A stretch of DNA of 64,000 bases, taken from positions 1 through 64,000 of the forward strand of contig CAVUGU010000012.1 in the NCBI GenBank assembly GCA_963741055.1, written 5' to 3'. The position numbers and the translations under genes were made by a program. Positions 17,786-26,833 of the stretch are shown in pieces (position 1 is the first letter of the stretch; each line of letters starts with the position of its first letter). The notes beneath the pieces are model-generated. The model had not been told where the DNA came from, searched no databases, and saw only the letters and a program-made list of their open reading frames with translations. The stretch is from Bog-756 sp963741055 (GTDB taxonomy: Bacteria > Actinomycetota > Acidimicrobiia > Acidimicrobiales > RAAP-2).

Positions 17786-19198
17786 ATGAGCGACGCACCC
17801 TGGCTCGGCGACGCCTGTTCGCTGGTCGACGCCTTCAGAGCCGGGACCCTCTCTCCGACCGAGGCACTCGACGCCTCCCTCGCCGCCATCGATTCTTCTG
17901 GGCTCAACGCGTTCTCACACGTCGACGCCGAGGCCGCACGCGCGGCCGCCTCATCGGCGGACGTCTCGCTTCCCTTCGGCGGGGTGCCGATGGGAATCAA
18001 GGAGCTCGAACCGGTCGGCGGTTGGCCATACACCGAGGCCTCACTCGTCTTCAAGGACGAGGTGGCCGAACGCGACTCGACACAGGTGACGCGCTTGCGC
18101 GGTGCCGGCGCGGTGCTCGTCGGACAGACCACGGCCTCGGAGTTCGGCGGCATCAACTGCACCTCCACCAAGTTGCACGGGACCACCCACAATCCCTGGG
18201 GTCACGACCGCACCCCGGGAGGCTCCTCCGGCGGCACCGCGGCCGCGGTGGCGGGCGGCATCCTGCCGATCGCCAGCGGGAGCGACGGAGGCGGTTCGAT
18301 CCGGATTCCCGCGGGCTTCTCGGGGTTGTTCGGGTTGAAGGCAACCTACGGGAGGATCGCTCGGGGTCCCGACACGCTGCAGCCGCCGTTGACCGTCGTC
18401 GTGGGCTGTCTCACTCGTTCGGTGCGTGACACCGCCCGCTGGTACGACGTGTGCAACGGCTTCGACGCGCGCGACACGCTCAGCCTGCCCCGAGTGGAGG
18501 GCTGGGAGGCTGCGCTCGACTCCTCCGACCTGGCCGGCAAGCGAGCCGCCATCTCGGTCGACCTCGGCTCGGCGATCGTCGAGCCGCGCTGTGCCGCCCT
18601 GATCGTCGAGGCCGCAGAGACCTTGATCGGCTGGGCGGGCCTCCGGCGAGTCGACGTGGCGATCAATCTCCCGGAAGGATCCGTCGAGTGGGCGATGTCC
18701 AATGCGGTGGGGCTCGCCGGCAGGCTCGGCGACCGCTATCCGGAGTGTGTCGAGGACCTCACTCCGGAGATCATGTTCTCGCTCAACGTCGCCACTCACC
18801 ACTTCAACCTGCAGACGGCCGGGCGAACCGAGATGTTCCGGATCGCGGCCAACGAGAAGATGGCCGACGTGTTCGAGGACGTGGATTTCGTCTTCGCCGC
18901 CACCAACCCCGACGTCGCCTTCGCCTCGACCGGGCCGATGCCGACCAAGGTCGGCGAGCGTGACCTGATCGCCGAGTTCGGCTTCGAGAAGGCACTCGGC
19001 AACAACGGAGCGCTCACCATCCCGGCCAACATCACCGGCAATCCGGCGGTGTCGATCCCGGTGGGCCAGGTCGACGGGCTCCCCGTCGGGATGCAGGTCA
19101 TCGGCCGCCACCACGAGGAGCAGGCGCTGCTCGACCTCGCCCGCATCGTCGAGCGGGAGCGTCCCTGGCCGATGGTGGTCCCCTCCGCGCCCGTCTGA
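17786..19198 (+). CDS. Amidase signature family hydrolase
   Basis: 470 residues from ATG 17786. It has the Ser-cisSer-Lys catalytic set: Lys in GGVPMGIKELEPVGG, and the amidase signature with both serines in TPGGSSGGTAAAVAGGILP, then ASGSDGGGSIRIPAGFSGLF. Length and end (PVGMQVIGRHHEEQALLDLA) are typical. It hydrolyses an amide bond, but the family covers amidotransferases, fatty-acid amidases and aryl amidases, so substrate is open. There is no GatB or GatC gene nearby, making GatA unlikely. It lies 49 bp upstream of the LLM oxidoreductase on the same strand, possibly cotranscribed. Confidence 0.85.
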   Translation: MSDAPWLGDACSLVDAFRAGTLSPTEALDASLAAIDSSGLNAFSHVDAEAARAAASSADVSLPFGGVPMGIKELEPVGGWPYTEASLVFKDEVAERDSTQVTRLRGAGAVLVGQTTASEFGGINCTSTKLHGTTHNPWGHDRTPGGSSGGTAAAVAGGILPIASGSDGGGSIRIPAGFSGLFGLKATYGRIARGPDTLQPPLTVVVGCLTRSVRDTARWYDVCNGFDARDTLSLPRVEGWEAALDSSDLAGKRAAISVDLGSAIVEPRCAALIVEAAETLIGWAGLRRVDVAINLPEGSVEWAMSNAVGLAGRLGDRYPECVEDLTPEIMFSLNVATHHFNLQTAGRTEMFRIAANEKMADVFEDVDFVFAATNPDVAFASTGPMPTKVGERDLIAEFGFEKALGNNGALTIPANITGNPAVSIPVGQVDGLPVGMQVIGRHHEEQALLDLARIVERERPWPMVVPSAPV

Positions 19199-19247
19199 TC
19201 CGCTTCGTCTTCGTCACTTCGCCGTCGATCTTTATTAAGGAGACGCC

Positions 19248-20121
19248 ATGCGCATCGACCTCTGGGTCCCGACCGCCAATCCCTTCGCGACTCCCGAGGT
19301 GCTCTCGCTGATCGGTGCCGAGGCCGACCAGCGCGGAGTCGGGACTCTCTGGGTCGGCGAGCACGTCGTGCTCTTCGACGACTACGGCTCGGCGTATCCC
19401 TATGCGGAGAACGGGCGGATCCCGGTTCCGCCGAACTCAGGGCTGCTGGAGCCGCTCTCGACGCTCTCGTTCTTGGCTGCGGCGACCGAGCGGGTGCGCC
19501 TCGGAACCGCGATGGTCTTGTTGCCTCAACGCAATCCCGTCTACACCGCGAAGGAGGTCGCGACGCTCGACTGGCTCTCGAACGGCCGGGTCGACTTCGG
19601 GGTGGGCGTCGGCTGGCTCGCCGAGGAGTTCGGCGCGCTCAACGTCCCGTGGCCGAACCGCGGGCGCCGGTGTGACGAGTACCTCGACGTGCTTGCGACC
19701 CTCTGGCGGGACGAGACGTCCTCGTTCTCCGGCGACTTCTACGACCTGCCTGCCTGTTCGATGTTCCCGAAGCCGGTGCAACAACCGCCACCGGTGCATA
19801 TCGGCGGTGAGAGCGATGCCGCGTTGCGTCGGGTTGCCGGCGAAGGCCCAGGGCTGGCACACCTTCAACCGGGTCCCCGCCGACCTGGCCGAGCCGCTGA
19901 AGAAGCTGGAGGGCCTCCTTGCCGAGCAGGGCCGGGAGCGCTCGGACATCACGGTGACCGTCTGCCCCTACTTCCAGCCGCTCGACGCCGACATCCTGGA
20001 GGGGTACGCCGAGGCCGGCGCCGACGCGGTGGCGGCCATGCTGCTGCCCCTCAGCCCGGACGACGTGAAGAGCGGCCTCGACGGGCTGGGTCCGGTCTTC
20101 GAGCGGGCCGCACAGCTCTGA
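19248..20121 (+). CDS. LLM-class (luciferase-like) F420- or flavin-dependent oxidoreductase, frameshifted
   Basis: ATG 19248 follows TTAAGGAGACGCC, a strong ribosome site. The TIM-barrel begins MRIDLWVPTANPFATPEVLS, with GTLWVGEHVVLFDDYGSAYP, LSFLAAATERVRLGTAMVLL, ATLDWLSNGRVDFGVGVGWL and EEFGALNVPWPNRGRR, all typical of F420-dependent LLM proteins (TIGR03619-like). Near 19850 the reading shifts one frame from ALRRVA into AKAQGWHTFNRVPADLAEPL and finishes ...LDGLGPVFERAAQL at TGA 20119-20121. The shift is in a G/C-rich run and looks like a sequence error. Cofactor choice (F420 or FMN) is not decidable. Confidence 0.8.
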
Positions 20122-20126
20122 ACAGG

Positions 20127-20167
20127 GACTTTGGCCCTCGGCTTTCTCAGGGCCTCGGCCCAAAGTC
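20127..20167 (+). terminator. Candidate hairpin terminator after the LLM gene
   Basis: GACTTTGG at 20127-20134 pairs with CCAAAGTC at 20160-20167, enclosing a second stem CCCT/AGGG with a 10-base loop. It starts 5 bp after the stop codon. The symmetrical arms could end transcription from both the plus-strand LLM gene and the convergent secretion operon. No T-tract follows. Confidence 0.4.
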
Positions 20168-20219
20168 ACCCGGCCCACGCGTGGCTCTGGGAGGACCAGG
20201 ACACCCTTTCTCCGGGGGC

Positions 20220-20249
20220 GTGATGTATATCGATGTATATATACGTCAC
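20220..20249. repeat. AT-rich 30-bp dyad in the convergent gap between LLM and secretion genes
   Basis: GTGATGTATAT at 20220-20230 is mirrored by ATATACGTCAC at 20239-20249: 10 of 11 positions pair, the eleventh being G/T. ATGTATAT also occurs twice as a direct repeat. Such AT-rich symmetry is conspicuous in DNA of about 70% GC. Could be an operator, a recombination or transfer-origin-like site, or a terminator; the function cannot be read from the sequence. Confidence 0.5.
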
Positions 20250-20352
20250 TCCCTGGGGAACACCTATGTGGGTGGAGAGCGCAACCGAGGGTGCTACCTG
20301 CTCGCGGCCGCGGCCGGCCACATCGAGGTGCACCGGCGAGGTCTGGCCTCCG

Positions 20353-21871
20353 CTACGGCGTGACGCACCCGGCCGCGGCCCGCTCGGCAAGCCGCGGGTC
20401 GTCGAGGTAGGTGCGGAGCCGCACCCGCGCCGGCGGTAACTCCCGATAGACGAGGACGCCCTCACCCGGGACGATCCTGCGCAGGGCATCCGGCGGGGCG
20501 AGCCGGCGCACCGAGATCGAGCGGGTGGTGCTCGGCCCGCCACTGCCACCGGTGGTCGTGGAGCCGACCGCAACCTCACCCTCGCCGATGAGGTGGCTCG
20601 CGTAATCGAGAGTCGACGGATCAGAGATGCCCGAGAGGAAGAGCTTCGCTCGGTGATTGTTCACGACCGTGGTTGCTCGCTGGCCGTAACGAGCAGTGAG
20701 CTGAGCGAGGTCGTGCCAGACGGTGACCAACTGGATGCCGTGTCCGGCAGCTGTCGACGCCAGCGCATCGAGATCCGGCAACGGCGCGATGTTGGCCGCT
20801 TCGTCGAGCACCACCAAGAGCGGCGGATCGAGAGGCTTCCCGCTGCGAGCGACCCGGTCGTAGACAGCTTCCAGCACCTCGCGGACCACCGAGGCGAAGA
20901 GCGGTGTGAGCCGGCGCTGATCGTGCGCGGGCGCGCACAGGTAGAGCGTGTGCGAGCCGCCGATCAGGTTGGCAGGGTTGATCGGCGCGGCCGCTCCGTC
21001 GTATCGGAGACTGGCGAACGGCTCGAGCACCGTCTCGATCGTGGTCATGATCGAGCTCCGCGTGCGGTCCTCCTTGCCGAAGCTGGAACGAGCGACGTCG
21101 ACCGCCTCGGGGATTCCGCCACGGTCGAGCAGCTCGAGGACCTCTCCCTCCTCTCCGGTCGCGACCCAGCGGAGCACGTCGTCCATCCCGCATCTACCGA
21201 CTGCGGCCGCGAACAACAACGGCGCGAGCACCCGCGCCGCGGTCGCGTACCAGAAGTCGCCGTCGGTCATGGATCCGGAGGACGACTTCGCGACGTCGGT
21301 CTAGCGCAGCCGCGGCACGGCGGGCTCCCGGCCAGGTACGCGACGCGGACAGCGGGGACCAGGATGCGGTGCCGAGTCCGGTTGCGGCGGTCGGGTCGTA
21401 AACCGCGACGGTGCCACGCGCACCGCGGTGCCCCATCGTGTGCTCGATGAGATCGGTCTTGACGCTCGTCGCAAGAACCGGCCCGTCCCACCGCAGGATC
21501 GCCGGCACCGCGAGGCCACTCGTCTTGAGCGACTGGGTCGGGCCGAAGACGATGAGCGACTGGCCACGCTCGGCTGCGAGCAGTCGCCGTCCGGCACGTC
21601 CGATCACCAGGCGCCCACGTGACCCGCCGCGCTCGCCCGTGCAGCCGAGGTCGTCGGCAACGGTGAGCCCGCGCACGTCGCGAGCGCGTGCCCACCGCGC
21701 CGGCCCCGAATGGGGTAGCACCCGACGCCCGGGAGGGGGAGGGGGCGGACGCCGGGTGCCGAACTGGAGGCCGCGCCACGTGCGGCCCGAATCGTGCCGA
21801 TCGGGACCGAGGAGGCCCGCGGCGGCGAATGCGGCGAGACCGGCCACCGCGGCGACGTGCGGAAAGCTCAC
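20353..21871 (-). CDS. TraG/VirD4-like type IV coupling ATPase, frameshifted
   Basis: GTG 21871 overlaps the stop of the upstream gene (GTGA). The N terminus has one membrane segment (VAAVAGLAAFAAAGLL), then a Walker A of unusual form, GPTQSLKTSGLAVP, in which Leu replaces the last Gly, and TSVKTDLIEHT and VYDPTAATGLGTASWSPLSA. One extra base at about 21301 breaks the frame; after it TDVAKSSSGSMTDGDFWYAT continues, followed by LYLCAPAHDQRRLTPLFASV, Walker B LLVVLDEAANIAPLPDLDAL and TVWHDLAQLTARYGQRATTV (TraM-recognition/sensor motif). Coupling proteins deliver substrates (DNA or protein) to the secretion channel at the inner membrane. Last gene of a five-gene operon. Conserved actinobacterial architecture; substrate unknown. 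Confidence 0.8.
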
Positions 21872-23283
21872 CCCTCACTCACCCCGGCGACCACCTGGCT
21901 CGCACCACGTCGTCGAAGCGGGACCGGTAGACGTGCCCCGAGCGAATCTGCCCGCTCCATACCCAGCTCGGAGTTATCCACACCCACGAGGTCCTCATCC
22001 GGCGCCGGCGGCGGATCGGCCATGGCCTGGTCAGTGTCGGTCATCCATCGCTCGGAGATGGCCAGGTGGTGGTCGACCAGGAACGACCTCCGGCCCACTT
22101 TCCACAGGGCCATCCCGCGCCGGAGTTGGCTCACGAGCTCGGCCTCTGTCTCGGTGAGGCCGAGCTGCTCGCCGGCTCGCGCGACTTCGCCGGGGGACTG
22201 TGCGTAGATCACGCGGGTCTCGGAATCCCCGAGGAGGCCCTCCGCGAGGCTCACCTGCTCGGACCCCTCGCTCCCCACCGCCCGGAGGTCGGAGATCCGG
22301 TGCAACACCGCGATGTTCGCGACCCCGAGTGCGCGGGAAAGCTTCCAGGAGGTTTGCAGCCACCGCGCCACCCCGAGGTTGGAGAGGATCGCCCAGGCCT
22401 CGTCCACCACCAAGATGATCTGGTTCCGATGTTGCGCCCGTACCGCGCTCTGCAACCACGCCGACGCGCATGCCATGAGTACGCCGAGTGCGGGCGAGTG
22501 GTAGACCGCGGCGAGGTCGAGGACGACGAGTGGTCCGTCGAGACGCAGCCCGGGCGTGGTCTGTCCGTCGAACATGCCGCAGAGGTCGCCGTGGACCAGT
22601 CGGCGGAGCTCGAGAGCCACGTCGCGACCGTCCTCCATGAGCGCGGGCCGGGTCGTCCGTAAGGCGAGCGACGCGTCGGCGGCGGGGTCGAGCAGCGCGT
22701 CGACCACTTGGGGAAGGGTCGGTGCAGGCAACTCCGCGACGCGGGCACGCGCGGCGGCCTCCGCGAGCGCCGCGTCGATCGCAGCACGCTCCCGCGGCAA
22801 CAGCTCACGACCGAGGCATGCCACCGCGAGCGACGAGGTGAGGCCGATGCGGCGACGGGCGGCGTCGTCAACGTCGTCAACGTCGCCGGTGTCGAGCGGG
22901 TTGAGCCGCACCGCACCGCCGGGACGCAAGGCGACCGGCACCACATCCCACGCCCTGGCGAGAGCGCCGTACTCGCCTTTCGGGTCGACCACCCAGGCGC
23001 GGCGACCGAAGACCGCCTGACGCCAGAGGTAGGACTTGACGAAAGAACTCTTGCCACGTCCGATCTGGCCAAGCACCACCATGTTCGGGTTGGTGACGAT
23101 GCCTTTCCGGTAGAGGACGAAGGGGTCGTAGACGAACGAGCCACCGAGCACGTCGCGGCCGACCAGCACGCCCTCGTGACCGAGGCCGGCTTCGCTCACC
23201 AACGGGTAGGCCGCACAGAGGTGGCGGGTGGTCGACACATGGGCCGGCACCGCCGGCATCGGCCCCCGCGTGAGAAAGCTCAC
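21868..23283 (-). CDS. VirB4/TraC-like secretion ATPase
   Basis: 471 residues from GTG 23283, overlapping the upstream stop as GTGA. It begins VSFLTRGPMPAVPAHVSTTR; HEGVLVGRDVLGGSFVYDPF precedes the Walker A GQIGRGKSSFVKSYLWRQ, then WVVDPKGEYGALARAW. Later come Walker B IILVVDEAWAILSNLGVARW, the sensor region ALGVANIAVLHRISDLRAVG and SETRVIYAQSPGEVARAGEQ. These match the C-terminal ATPase half of VirB4 proteins; the N-terminal VirB4 half is missing here and is supplied, in actinobacterial systems of this type, by the SCO6880-like protein. It energises assembly or substrate transfer at the membrane. An upstream in-frame extension to 23394 lies within the previous gene and is ignored. Confidence 0.82.
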   Translation of the reverse strand: MSFLTRGPMPAVPAHVSTTRHLCAAYPLVSEAGLGHEGVLVGRDVLGGSFVYDPFVLYRKGIVTNPNMVVLGQIGRGKSSFVKSYLWRQAVFGRRAWVVDPKGEYGALARAWDVVPVALRPGGAVRLNPLDTGDVDDVDDAARRRIGLTSSLAVACLGRELLPRERAAIDAALAEAAARARVAELPAPTLPQVVDALLDPAADASLALRTTRPALMEDGRDVALELRRLVHGDLCGMFDGQTTPGLRLDGPLVVLDLAAVYHSPALGVLMACASAWLQSAVRAQHRNQIILVVDEAWAILSNLGVARWLQTSWKLSRALGVANIAVLHRISDLRAVGSEGSEQVSLAEGLLGDSETRVIYAQSPGEVARAGEQLGLTETEAELVSQLRRGMALWKVGRRSFLVDHHLAISERWMTDTDQAMADPPPAPDEDLVGVDNSELGMERADSLGARLPVPLRRRGASQVVAGVSEG

Positions 23284-24800
23284 GACAGCCCGCGTCCGAC
23301 CGGCAGCGTGCAGGCGAAGGCGAGGTCCTGCTCGCCGTAGAGGAGACGGAGCTCGAGGCGTGCCTGACCCGCCGCCTGCTCCAGCGCGCCGCACGAGTCG
23401 GTGAGGTCGTCGCGGGTATCCGCGGTCACCCGCACGTACCCGGTGAAGCGCATCTGTGCGTGCCCGTCGGCAAGCTCGCCGTCGCGCGCCTCCACGCTTT
23501 CGCGCTCACGATGGTGGCGCGCGGTGGTGAGGAAGCCGCCCCGTCGCCGCAGCTCGTGGTCCGCCAGGTCGGCGGTGCGCGCCTGAGCGACCTGACGCGC
23601 CGCTCGGTTGGGTGGGACCGGTTCCATGACGAGCGAGATCGACCGTCGGAGGGGTGTGAAGAGGAGCGGGCCCAGGAAGTCGGGATCGACGTCGACCCGC
23701 GGCCACTCGGCGATCCAGTAGGTCGCGTGCCAGGTGGCGTCGACGTGGACGGCTTCCCACGCCGGCTCGACCGCCATCGGCCAGGGCCAGCAGGGCCGGT
23801 GCACAGCACCACCCCGATCGCTGGTCCGGCGGTGTGCGTCGGCGAGGACCCGCGAGAGAGCGGCCGGACCGAGCACGCCATCGACACCCACGTCGGCACC
23901 CTCCAGCGCCCGATGGAACGAGACCAGCTCGCGGGCGAGCACAGTGCCCGCACCGCCGGTGCCCCCGCCTGCGGCTCGGATCGCCCGGGCCGAGCGGGCG
24001 GTGTGGACGCTCAACCCGAGCAGCACTGCGTGACGTCTCGTAATCGGCGACGACTCGGCGACCAGCTCGCGATACGAACGTCCCGCGGACGCGTCCGGGC
24101 CGAGCACCGCATGGGCGTCGACGTACTCGCGCACCGCGCTGCCGTCGTCAGGAGTGCACGACTCGACCCACTGGACGCGATGGATCTCGGAACCCTCGCG
24201 TGCCAGCGTGGAGAGCACCCGTGCCCACGCCGCGATGCGTGAGTCCTGGTCGGCACCGCTCAACAGGGCGAAGTTGTGACCCCGCACCGCCATCACCGCG
24301 GTCATCGTGCGCGAGGGACGGTCGATCACGACACCGATGTCGTCGTCCCCAGCTCCCCGCGGGGGAGGAACTGCGACGATCTCCATGCCGTCGAAGACCC
24401 CCCGTCGGCCGGTCGCACGTAGCCGGTCGGGCACCCGAGGCCACACCTTCGGTGCCGGATCTGGCGACAGTGCGTCGACGGCGCGGTGGCCGAGTCGTGG
24501 TGCCCGGGCGCCCTGACGCCGGCCGCCGTTCGAACCCGACCAGAGCCACCGCACGACGAGGGGCAGCCACTGCTCACCGGTCCGACCCTGGATCGGCCAG
24601 AACGCAACGGCAACGCCGACCGCGGCGCACACCACTGCGAAGGCGACGCCGCTCGCCGACGCCTGGGAGCGGAGAGCCAGCACCCCGATCACCAGACCGA
24701 GGGCGACCGCGGCGATCTGTCCACCGCGCCACCCGGCGATCACCCCGCGGCGCTCGAGCGGGGGGAAGCGGTAACGAGTCCGTTGCCGACGCTCAGCCAT
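23280..24800 (-). CDS. SCO6880-family (PrgI/VirB4 N-terminal-like) membrane protein
   Basis: 506 residues from ATG 24800, sharing ATGGCTGA with the end of the upstream gene. It starts MAERRQRTRYRFPPLERRGV, followed by two membrane helices (IAAVALGLVIGVLAL and VAFAVVCAAVGVAVAFW), and a long cytoplasmic region with VRGHNFALLSGADQDSRIAA, TPDDGSAVREYVDAH and FTGYVRVTADTRDDLTDSCG. From memory this layout is that of the Streptomyces SCO6880 family, always found beside a VirB4-type ATPase in actinobacterial type IV secretion-like loci. A specific biochemical activity is not known. Its position immediately before the VirB4-like ATPase gene suggests that the two form one membrane-bound ATPase complex. 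Confidence 0.75.
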   Translation of the reverse strand: MAERRQRTRYRFPPLERRGVIAGWRGGQIAAVALGLVIGVLALRSQASASGVAFAVVCAAVGVAVAFWPIQGRTGEQWLPLVVRWLWSGSNGGRRQGARAPRLGHRAVDALSPDPAPKVWPRVPDRLRATGRRGVFDGMEIVAVPPPRGAGDDDIGVVIDRPSRTMTAVMAVRGHNFALLSGADQDSRIAAWARVLSTLAREGSEIHRVQWVESCTPDDGSAVREYVDAHAVLGPDASAGRSYRELVAESSPITRRHAVLLGLSVHTARSARAIRAAGGGTGGAGTVLARELVSFHRALEGADVGVDGVLGPAALSRVLADAHRRTSDRGGAVHRPCWPWPMAVEPAWEAVHVDATWHATYWIAEWPRVDVDPDFLGPLLFTPLRRSISLVMEPVPPNRAARQVAQARTADLADHELRRRGGFLTTARHHRERESVEARDGELADGHAQMRFTGYVRVTADTRDDLTDSCGALEQAAGQARLELRLLYGEQDLAFACTLPVGRGLS

Positions 24801-26392
24801 CGTCCGGATCGGGCAATCGCGGAGTTTCGGCGGGCACACCCGGGTCGCCATCGGATGCAGGTGCCTTCGAGACGAGCTTCACGCCCAGACGATCGCGACC
24901 GAGTGAGTCCGCCCAGAGCACACCGCTCTGCTTCGGCAGCGGTCTGAGACCGTCAGCGTTGTCGCCCTCGTCGCGACGACGCAGCGATTGGAGCGACTGC
25001 ACCGACGCGGACGACTCCGACGACGCCAGATCATCCGCGCCCTCTCCGACCAGCGAACGACCCTGCCGTCGTCCAATGTCGTCCGGCCGGAACGTCTCGG
25101 GGATCCGGCCGGCGGCCGCTGAAGGGGCCGGGTGGGGCTCCCACAAGGGAATGCCGGCTCCCGGTGGCGACATGGTGCCGACTCCGCGCACCTCCGCGGA
25201 AGACGCCCCGGCCAGCGGCGAGGACGGAGTGGACGACGTGCCCGCGCTCACAGCACCGCCGGAGCCCGGCAACCCCAACCCGGCCGATGCCGCCGTCGCC
25301 ATCGAGTGCGCAGCGGCCGTGCGCATCGCGACCTGCGCGAGACCCCGGGCCGGTACGGCCGCCTGGTGCCCAGCCCGGCGACCGAGCCCCTCCAGATGAC
25401 CGACTGCGCCGGCCTCCATGAACGGGATCAACCGGAACAAGGCCCACGGTGCGAACGCTGCGAGCAGCAACAATGCGGCGCCTCCCAACACCGCGGCGAA
25501 CCCGCCACCGCCACCGCCACCGCCACCAGCGGCCGCGCCCCCACCTCCGGCAGCCGACCCTCCCGCCAGCGCTCCCGCCGCGAGGCTGAGCACCGAGACG
25601 ATCACGAACTTGCCGAGAACCAGCGCCGCCAGCGTGTCGACCAACCGCCGGCACCAGTGCGCGATGGCCGGCCAGGCGAGGCTGGCCAGCGCGAGCGGCA
25701 AGAACAGACACCGCCACGTACACCGCCGCCGACCGGATCAGCAGCTCGATCCACACCAGCACGGCCCCGATCACCACCACGATCCCGCCGAGGAACAACA
25801 CGAACGCGGGCGTCCCGGATCCCGAACCGGAATCGAGGTCGGTCACCACCGATGCCATGAAGTTCCCGGTGTCGAGTCCCGCGCCGTGGGCGACGGCCGC
25901 GCTCATCGAGTCGGTCACCGACAGCCCGATCTGCACCAGCTTCACCGCGATCGCGGTCAGCAAGATCGCCAACGGCACGTTCAAGAGCACCGAGCGCACC
26001 AGCATCGACGCGCTCTGCCGGTAGACCGACTGCAAGATCCCGAGGAGCAGGAGCGGCAGCACCACGACGCCGGCGAGCGCAGCCATCGTCTCGTAGTGCG
26101 CGGTGAACCACGACGCACCGAGGTCGATCGAGGTGGTCGCACCGAGCACCGCGCCGATCTGACCGAGCAGCCAGACGGCGCCGCTCGAGACCCAGCTCCC
26201 GATTGCATCGAGCACGGTGTTGGCACCGAACCCGACGACGCTCGAGGCGGCCTGCCCGACCGCACCCGACGCAGCCGCACCGGCGGCCGACGCGGCCGAA
26301 CAGATCGGACCGAGCCCTGCGCTCGCCAGCGCGCTCGCCGCCGAGGGGCACGACGCGGCGGGAACCAGAGGGAGGCCGCTCACGACCCCCAC
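24793..26392 (-). CDS. VirB6/TrbL-like polytopic membrane protein, frameshifted
   Basis: GTG 26392 starts 2 bp after the preceding stop. The first half has several membrane helices (VVVLPLLLLGILQSV, AILLTAIAVKLVQIGLSV, FVLFLGGIVVVIGAVLVWIE). Near 25700 the reading shifts frame from AAVYVAV into LFLPLALASLAWPAIAHWCR, TLAALVLGKFVIVSVLSLAA, a Gly-Ala-rich linker, and FAAVLGGAALLLLAAFAPWA. The last 180 residues are a hydrophilic Ser/Ala/Gly/Asp-rich tail that ends RLPDPDDG. The hydropathy, the poly-Gly loop and the position before the ATPases match the TrbL/VirB6 channel component of type IV secretion systems. The tail is probably cytoplasmic and might serve regulation. Confidence 0.7.
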
Positions 26393-26393
26393 C

Positions 26394-26684
26394 TCAGTGA
26401 ACGCCCCGCCCGGTGCTGAAGAAGAAGTTGACGATCGCGGGACCTGCGCCGATCAACAACGCAGCCAGTCCCGAGATGAGCACCGCTCGCCGCCCGACGA
26501 ACGACTGGTGGTAGTTCTGCCCGTGCGAGCCGAGCGCCCACGCCGCGGCACCGATCAACAAACCGACCAAGGCAAAAGCGAGGGCCCACGCGCCGAGCCC
26601 GTTCATCAGATGCTGGAGGGTCTGGCCTCCCGGCAACGCATTCGGGTCCGGATTGAGACTCACGTCGACGAGGCGCACTGGCAT
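26394..26684 (-). CDS. Small two-helix membrane protein, VirB2/pilin-like position
   Basis: 96 residues from ATG 26684 (an upstream in-frame start at 26720 is possible). After MPVRLVDVSLNPDPNALPGG come two hydrophobic helices, ALAFALVGLLIGAAAWALG and AVLISGLAALLIGAGPAIVN, separated by SHGQNYHQSFVGRR, and a short tail FFFSTGRGVH. Size, the two-helix hairpin and position as first gene of the secretion operon match VirB2/TrbC-like pilins or the small membrane protein (often annotated as integral membrane) that opens actinobacterial T4SS-like operons. No signal peptidase site is obvious. The tight 2-bp gap to the VirB6-like gene indicates cotranscription. Confidence 0.6.
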   Translation of the reverse strand: MPVRLVDVSLNPDPNALPGGQTLQHLMNGLGAWALAFALVGLLIGAAAWALGSHGQNYHQSFVGRRAVLISGLAALLIGAGPAIVNFFFSTGRGVH

Positions 26685-26833
26685 GCGGGGCACCCTACGG
26701 AGGCCCAAACGGCATTTCAATACTTTTCATGTGATTTCATGCCATCAGGCTCCCTCTCGATGCCGCCCAACGCCGCCGACATCCAAGAGGGGGGTCATTC
26801 ACAGCCCTCGCGGGGGCCTGTCATAGTTAGGCA

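Noticed and set aside
18041..19114. 357-codon minus ORF opposite the amidase
   Set aside because: Antisense shadow of a gene with intact catalytic motifs; Asp/His/Arg-rich composition typical of opposite-strand frames in GC-rich DNA.
20353..26684. Secretion operon as part of the same AICE as the integrase at 4-5 kb
   Set aside because: It lies on the far side of the intact tRNA-Arg attachment gene and 15 kb of chromosomal metabolism; AICEs transfer by FtsK-type pumps, not T4SS.
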